From Gracilaria vermiculophylla (taxonomy: Eukaryota > Rhodophyta > Florideophyceae > Gracilariales > Gracilariaceae), in NCBI GenBank assembly GCA_019155205.2, contig JAHNZQ020000010.1, positions 1,595,200 through 1,642,767 on the forward strand: DNA of 47,568 nucleotides. The letters run 5' to 3'. Shown here one piece after another: positions 43,836-47,568 of this stretch. The position numbers were made by a program, and so were the translations under genes. Numbering within the stretch: the stretch's first letter is position 1; every line of letters begins with the position of its first letter. The notes under the pieces are model-generated. The model saw only the letters and a list, made by a program, of their open reading frames with translations. It ran no database searches and was not told the origin of the DNA.

Positions 43836-44283
43836 TGTGGCAACTTCAACATTGTCAGTGTCATATAACAGATGCTTGTGACACACTGTAGACGTCAGTA
43901 GTCTAAAAGGTCTACAGTGTGCCTCCCATAGTCGCGATTCTGTTTTATGTTTTGAATGCAACAGAGATAATGCATTGCGAAAGAGATGCCTGCAACTCTA
44001 AGGCAATTGCATCTCTGAATGTTAAAGTCTAATGCAACTGCACTAACAATGCAGCTACTGAACCATAGCAACTTTAAAGGGCGCAAGCAAACCCTAAAAG
44101 TAGAGCTAGTCCGATGAGTGATAGGATCGTCGGACAACAAAGAAAGAAACCGTGCCAGTTGTGGAGTTGACCTCCACGAGCCTGTTGTGCTCTCCCACTT
44201 TTCCATCCGTAGAATACGCAACCACCACTCTACCTCCCCTTATTGGCCAATCACACCTCGCTCAGTATGGGAATTTTCACAAC
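43836..44283 (+). repeat. 3' LTR of copia E, with stem-loop
   Basis: It begins TGTGGCAACTTC after the polypurine tract. Without a second LTR the end cannot be fixed; it lies between about 44250 and 44283, where arm B homology begins. Near its start is a perfect 12-bp stem, CACACTGTAGAC (43882-43893) and GTCTACAGTGTG (43910-43921), with a 16-nt loop. An 8-bp stem AGAGATGC/GCATCTCT follows about 60 bp downstream. Confidence 0.65.
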
Positions 44284-46059
44284 AGTACTTAAGGCGCCAG
44301 CGTTACCGTCGTCGTTGCAGTAAAAGGCCCGAAAAAGTACTGTATTCCTAATCTTAAAGTAGGTTCTTATTTTTCCTGCGTAAGCGATGACGGTAACGAG
44401 TACTCTGTCTGGCGCTGACAATTGGAGAGCGAAGGCTGTAAAGGGGCGCGGAGTAGGGGAAAGGTCGCAATTACGAAAATCAGTAGCGTACATAACGCGA
44501 GAGTTCTCTGGTATTGCCTCAAAATATGACGGTCATTGACCTGTCAGAAGAACAGTCTTCATTAAGGTAATCCCAGTTGTTTCAATGACCAACTCTACGA
44601 GGAGTGATACCCTGTCTTGCAAGGTTCATTAATCCTATTGCCTGCATTAAATAATATTCTGGATCCGCATTCAACTACTTAGTTCTTTTCCGCGTCGCGG
44701 CCTTGTTTTATTCTTGCCTTCGTTTGAGACGAATTTCTCTAGTTTTTTGCGCCACTCGTCAGCGGAGCCCCTTTGCTCTCTAGATCATGGTTTATATTTC
44801 ATGGGAGAATCATATCTGACCTATCTACGGATTGTTATCAATCCTTCGCACACGTCGAGACTTCTGAATGGTGTTTTTTACTCCGGTAGTTGTGCCGCAC
44901 TCAATTGTGCTCTGTTCACTACGCTTTCTCCAAGGCAGGAATGTTTTGAACGCCTCTGTGAAGTTTATCGCAATCGGAACATTGCACTACTATTGATTCC
45001 GATTTTTGGCATTATTCCAGTTTCTCCGCAGGATACTGTTTTCATATTATAAACAATTTCTGGCTTCTGGTCTATAAACCCATGATGTAGAAGGCCTGCA
45101 TAAATCTGTTTTCCACGCCGTCCATACCATTATGACATGTTTCAACTAATTCAGAAGATGTGACTGGCAGTTGTAAATGATCTCCGGTGAAAGTTAATAG
45201 ATGGGACTAGTTTTGGAACCAGTGACCGTAATGCATAGCTATTTGTGTCTACGGCGTATGAAATAAAAAACTGATATGCGTTTAAAATTTTTCAAATGAA
45301 ATTCTGGCCATTCGTTTACTTGTTTTGGTATAGTTATAAAATAATAGCAAGACGCTTTCTTTCGTAGAGCCCTTATTTGACTGACCCCAGACCAAAACCA
45401 CAAAACCCATGAAAGCGAGAAACTCAAAAAATTTTGTCGCGACGTGTTTTCTTCTCAGAAACAAGTCACTACTGGCTTCAGAAGACCAGAAAAAAGTCTT
45501 TAAGAATGCCATCGGAAACATACAAACATCAAATTCATGAAGAGTCACTGACAGTGCTGTGGGACGCTCTTCGGCCACCAGCTGGACCAATGACATTCCT
45601 CTGATGCAGCTGAACTGCACCGTTATTCTACAGATTTGCAATACACATGTTGCAATCCAGTGAATAAAAATCTAGATGAAGTCCAATTCTTGACACATTG
45701 AAGCCAGTAAATTCACGTTGAAACTGTATTTACATCGAGAGGTTAGAAAAATATGATTTTTTTTTATTTGTTTAAAGGTTGTGACAATTTTGGTATAATC
45801 TGAGAGCAATTGAACTCGAGAATGTCTCATTTTCTCGCAAACATTAGGTTCTTCGAATATGTAATCGATGCTATTTTCTAACCTGCTATTCATGAGTTTT
45901 GGCATGTCTCTACCAGTACATTTTTTGACCCTTTGAGATACCTGCTCATTCAATACAACAATATGTTCGTCATCAGCGCTAAACGCTAAATTTGAAAATG
46001 CTTAGTACCATTAGTAGAAGTGGTATTAAGGCAAAAATAGGAAAAAATAAGTAGATATA
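44284..46059 (-). pseudogene. Gene 2 of repeat unit, arm B (unidentified)
   Basis: This is the minus-strand counterpart of 36480-38463. The best segment (45953-45672) is open for 93 codons and includes CTGRDMPKLMNSRLENSIDY, EEPNVCEKMRH and TTFKQIKK. Next, after a TAG at the end of that frame, the homologous frame continues as LDFYSLDCNM, then NGAVQLHQRNVIGPAGG. A competing frame at 45641-45282 (119 codons, hydrophobic) is open, but substitutions against arm A favour the former. Further conserved peptides are YALRSLVPKL, FIDQKPEIVYNM, VSCGETGIMPKIG. The middle block of arm A (36700-37200) is absent here. No known domain is recognised. Confidence 0.5.
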
Positions 46060-47440
46060 ATGAGAGTGTTGAAAAGCGGCTGGGAATTATTGGCTAACGG
46101 GAATGTGCATATATGCACACGATTCTGTCATAACGTACTGCCTCTGTAATTTTTCGCAACGATATTTCCTTCCCAATTGTGAACACGACCAATGATAAAA
46201 ACCAGAGGCGTAAAAAATGAGATGGCCTCTCTTTGTATTTGCAAAAAGCACGATATGGTACATTTAACCACATAAATAACTCCTCGTTTTCCGTAGTGTA
46301 CTGGATAAAAACTCAATGTGCCCAAGACGATTGTGGAAGTGCGTGTCGGGGAGAAGAAAGGTAAAACAAATCAAAATTATAACTAGTCGCCTGTCTACGT
46401 GATATTATTATAAATAACGTATCTGTAAAAGGCGGGAAATTATAAGGTAGTTACATGACCGGGTCTGGTTTGTTCTGACGGAGAAGAAAATTTATGGAAC
46501 ATAATTCACATATTTATCTTAATATAGATAACTCAGGTCTTGATGCTGGAGAGAACGAGATGTGTAAAAGAGCGTACCGGTGTCTTGCTGTATGACTAAT
46601 TAAGAATATGCAGTACATTCAGCACAGCCAGCTGTGACCAACTGGTGCGACGCACTTATTCGATGCGCCCCAACGCCGTAGATTGCTAGGAAAATACTAT
46701 TATTTGGGTTTTACGATTTTTCGCATGCGCTAGAATACGTAGTATCGCCCATGAAAGCTCAATTACAGAAAATGGTCCACTTTTGGTAAGCTTATTGGTA
46801 AATGGATATCTCACATTAAGCTAAAGCAGCAAGATAATGAGATACCTTGTGATACTTAGCTGACCTAAGCGCAACCATCAAAGTAAAAAGGAATGCCAAA
46901 CTCAAATAAAACCAGTATCAACGACGTTTGCACTCAAACGGATTCAGCTTATGATGAAGAGAGTAACTTTACTTCTTCGTATATATTTGCCCAGAACAAG
47001 TAACCATCTTCCAATTGACAAGTATTTCCTGCATGGTCTTGTCGATGGAGGAATACGCGCTGTTGTGGAAGCAATGCCGCAAACAAGAACACAAATGCAG
47101 CCAATGAAAAACAGAGCCATACTATTACTTTAATACGAAACCAAAGAACCAATTCGAACGATTGTGGGGCATGAAGACTCTACTATCAGTATTGTGTATG
47201 CATTGAGGGAGTTGTATCTGCTAAAAACACCTAGACACATGGATCCCATAACAAACGGTCCCACAACAGTCAAAGGTCGGAATATGCGCCGTTATGACAG
47301 CTGACGAAGAATGCCTGGATGTGCAACGAACCATCAAAGCTGTGGAACACTGCTTCGCTGCTGAGAAAGACTCAACTTATCATGTAATTGCTGCAAGTGC
47401 CGCGAAACACTAGGTGAGTTAGAAAAGAGAATACCATGAT
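46060..47440 (+). pseudogene. Gene 1 of repeat unit, arm B (unidentified)
   Basis: The plus-strand counterpart of 36374-34547. It starts at ATG 46060 with SGWELLANGN, matching DDWEILANKN of arm A, which supports both starts. Further matches are NVPKTIVEVRVGEKKGK, CTQTDSAYDEESNF with SSYIFAQNK, FLHGLVDGGIRAVVEA and VMTADEECLDVQ. The last frame ends at about 47412 (SAAKH, stop). Several shifts and stops interrupt it. The end, including the charged tail seen in arm A, is missing because the repeat stops near 47440. Gene 2 diverges from it on the other strand. Confidence 0.45.
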
Positions 47441-47568
47441 AATATTGGAGGTCAGAGGGGCAAGGGAAAGTTGAGGGGATGCAAAGGAAGTTCGCCAGCT
47501 CTGGCTCGGAGTTTACTTGGAGGTGCTCAAGTCACAACTTATATAGTGCTACTTCGCCGCACCATCGC
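47441..47568. other. Window end, no gene recognised
   Basis: More GC-rich than arm B and without similarity to arm A; possibly another insertion that extends beyond the window. Confidence 0.4.

Larger units (their letters stand above)
39300..44283 (+). mobile_element. Copia element E, 5' LTR missing
   Basis: A Ty1/copia-superfamily element on the plus strand: gag with zinc knuckle, protease, integrase, RT, RNase H, polypurine tract and a 3' LTR of about 450 bp. Integrase precedes RT, as in copia. The RT/RNase H style (ADIKGAFLQSG, YLGNGVLPQAAYVTS, GFYLKQGL) recalls the GalEa-like branch known from crustaceans, fish and red algae; this placement is from memory. No 5' LTR or primer site could be found before gag, so the left edge (about 39300) is approximate. 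The right edge abuts arm B. Frames are fairly open with a handful of stops. Confidence 0.85.
44284..47440. repeat. Unclassified two-gene repeat unit, arm B
   Basis: The inverted counterpart of arm A (about 35015-38463). The left edge abuts the copia E LTR and the right edge is at about 47440, where similarity to arm A ends abruptly. Arm B is shorter because it lacks the 36700-37200 block of arm A and the end of gene 1. Confidence 0.85.

Noticed and set aside
45282..45641. A 119-codon hydrophobic ORF in arm B as the true product
   Set aside because: Substitutions between the arms fit a neighbouring frame better, with complementary Gln-to-stop changes, so this ORF is likely a shadow.
1..47568. 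CRISPR array, rRNA operon, prokaryotic operons or tRNA genes
   Set aside because: No regularly spaced direct repeats, rRNA motifs or ribosome-binding-site-led gene strings were seen. A tRNA search by eye found nothing convincing, though a dedicated tRNA scan would be more reliable.

Overview
This is a window of eukaryotic nuclear DNA made almost entirely of transposable elements, nearly all decayed, separated by AT-rich spacers without recognisable genes. I see no operons, rRNA, tRNA genes or CRISPR arrays. The element types are a Tc1-like DNA transposon, chromodomain-bearing Ty3/gypsy elements, a copia element primed by half of initiator tRNA-Met, and a copia element of a GalEa-like style. 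Such mixtures are known from red algae, oomycetes, fungi and marine invertebrates. The sequence alone does not let me name the host, though the gypsy pol style reminds me of red seaweeds.

Layout. 1-1300: a Tc1 transposase tail and a copia RNase H tail. 1301-4885: spacer with one weak possible exon region near 2.4-3.0 kb. 4886-8368: gypsy element A (minus strand), a deleted relative of element B, ending against a 175-bp repeat. 8904-10840: broken non-retroelement reading frames, two Cys-containing ones on the minus strand and one with a SANT/Myb-like motif on the plus strand. The last is cut by an LTR. 10841-21381: gypsy element B (minus strand), about 10.5 kb, with LTRs, gag, protease, RT/RNase H and a chromodomain integrase. 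Between pol and its 3' LTR lies an extra 628-codon frame in antisense orientation, and a second copy of the polypurine tract sits right after pol. 21399-21573: the other, inverted copy of the 175-bp repeat.

23272-26744: copia element C (minus strand) with two 278-bp LTRs, a half-tRNA(iMet) primer site and a deletion fusing gag to late integrase. 28334-33860: Ty3-like element D (minus strand), the best preserved, with two 382-bp LTRs and a perfect GTGAC target duplication. About 35.0-38.46 kb and 44.28-47.44 kb: two diverged copies, in opposite orientation, of an unclassified unit of at least 3 kb. It carries two divergently oriented genes, and its second gene has the same reading frame broken by stops at different sites in each copy. 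Between the arms, about 39.3-44.28 kb, lies copia element E (plus strand), with gag, pol and a 3' LTR but no 5' LTR that I can find.

Within each retroelement the genes follow the usual plan: Gag packages the RNA, protease, RT and RNase H make the cDNA from the PBS and PPT, and integrase inserts it. Nearly all carry stops or frameshifts, so most could only move with help from other copies. The two observations most worth following are the inverted divergent two-gene unit and the antisense gene bounded by duplicated polypurine tracts in the chromovirus.
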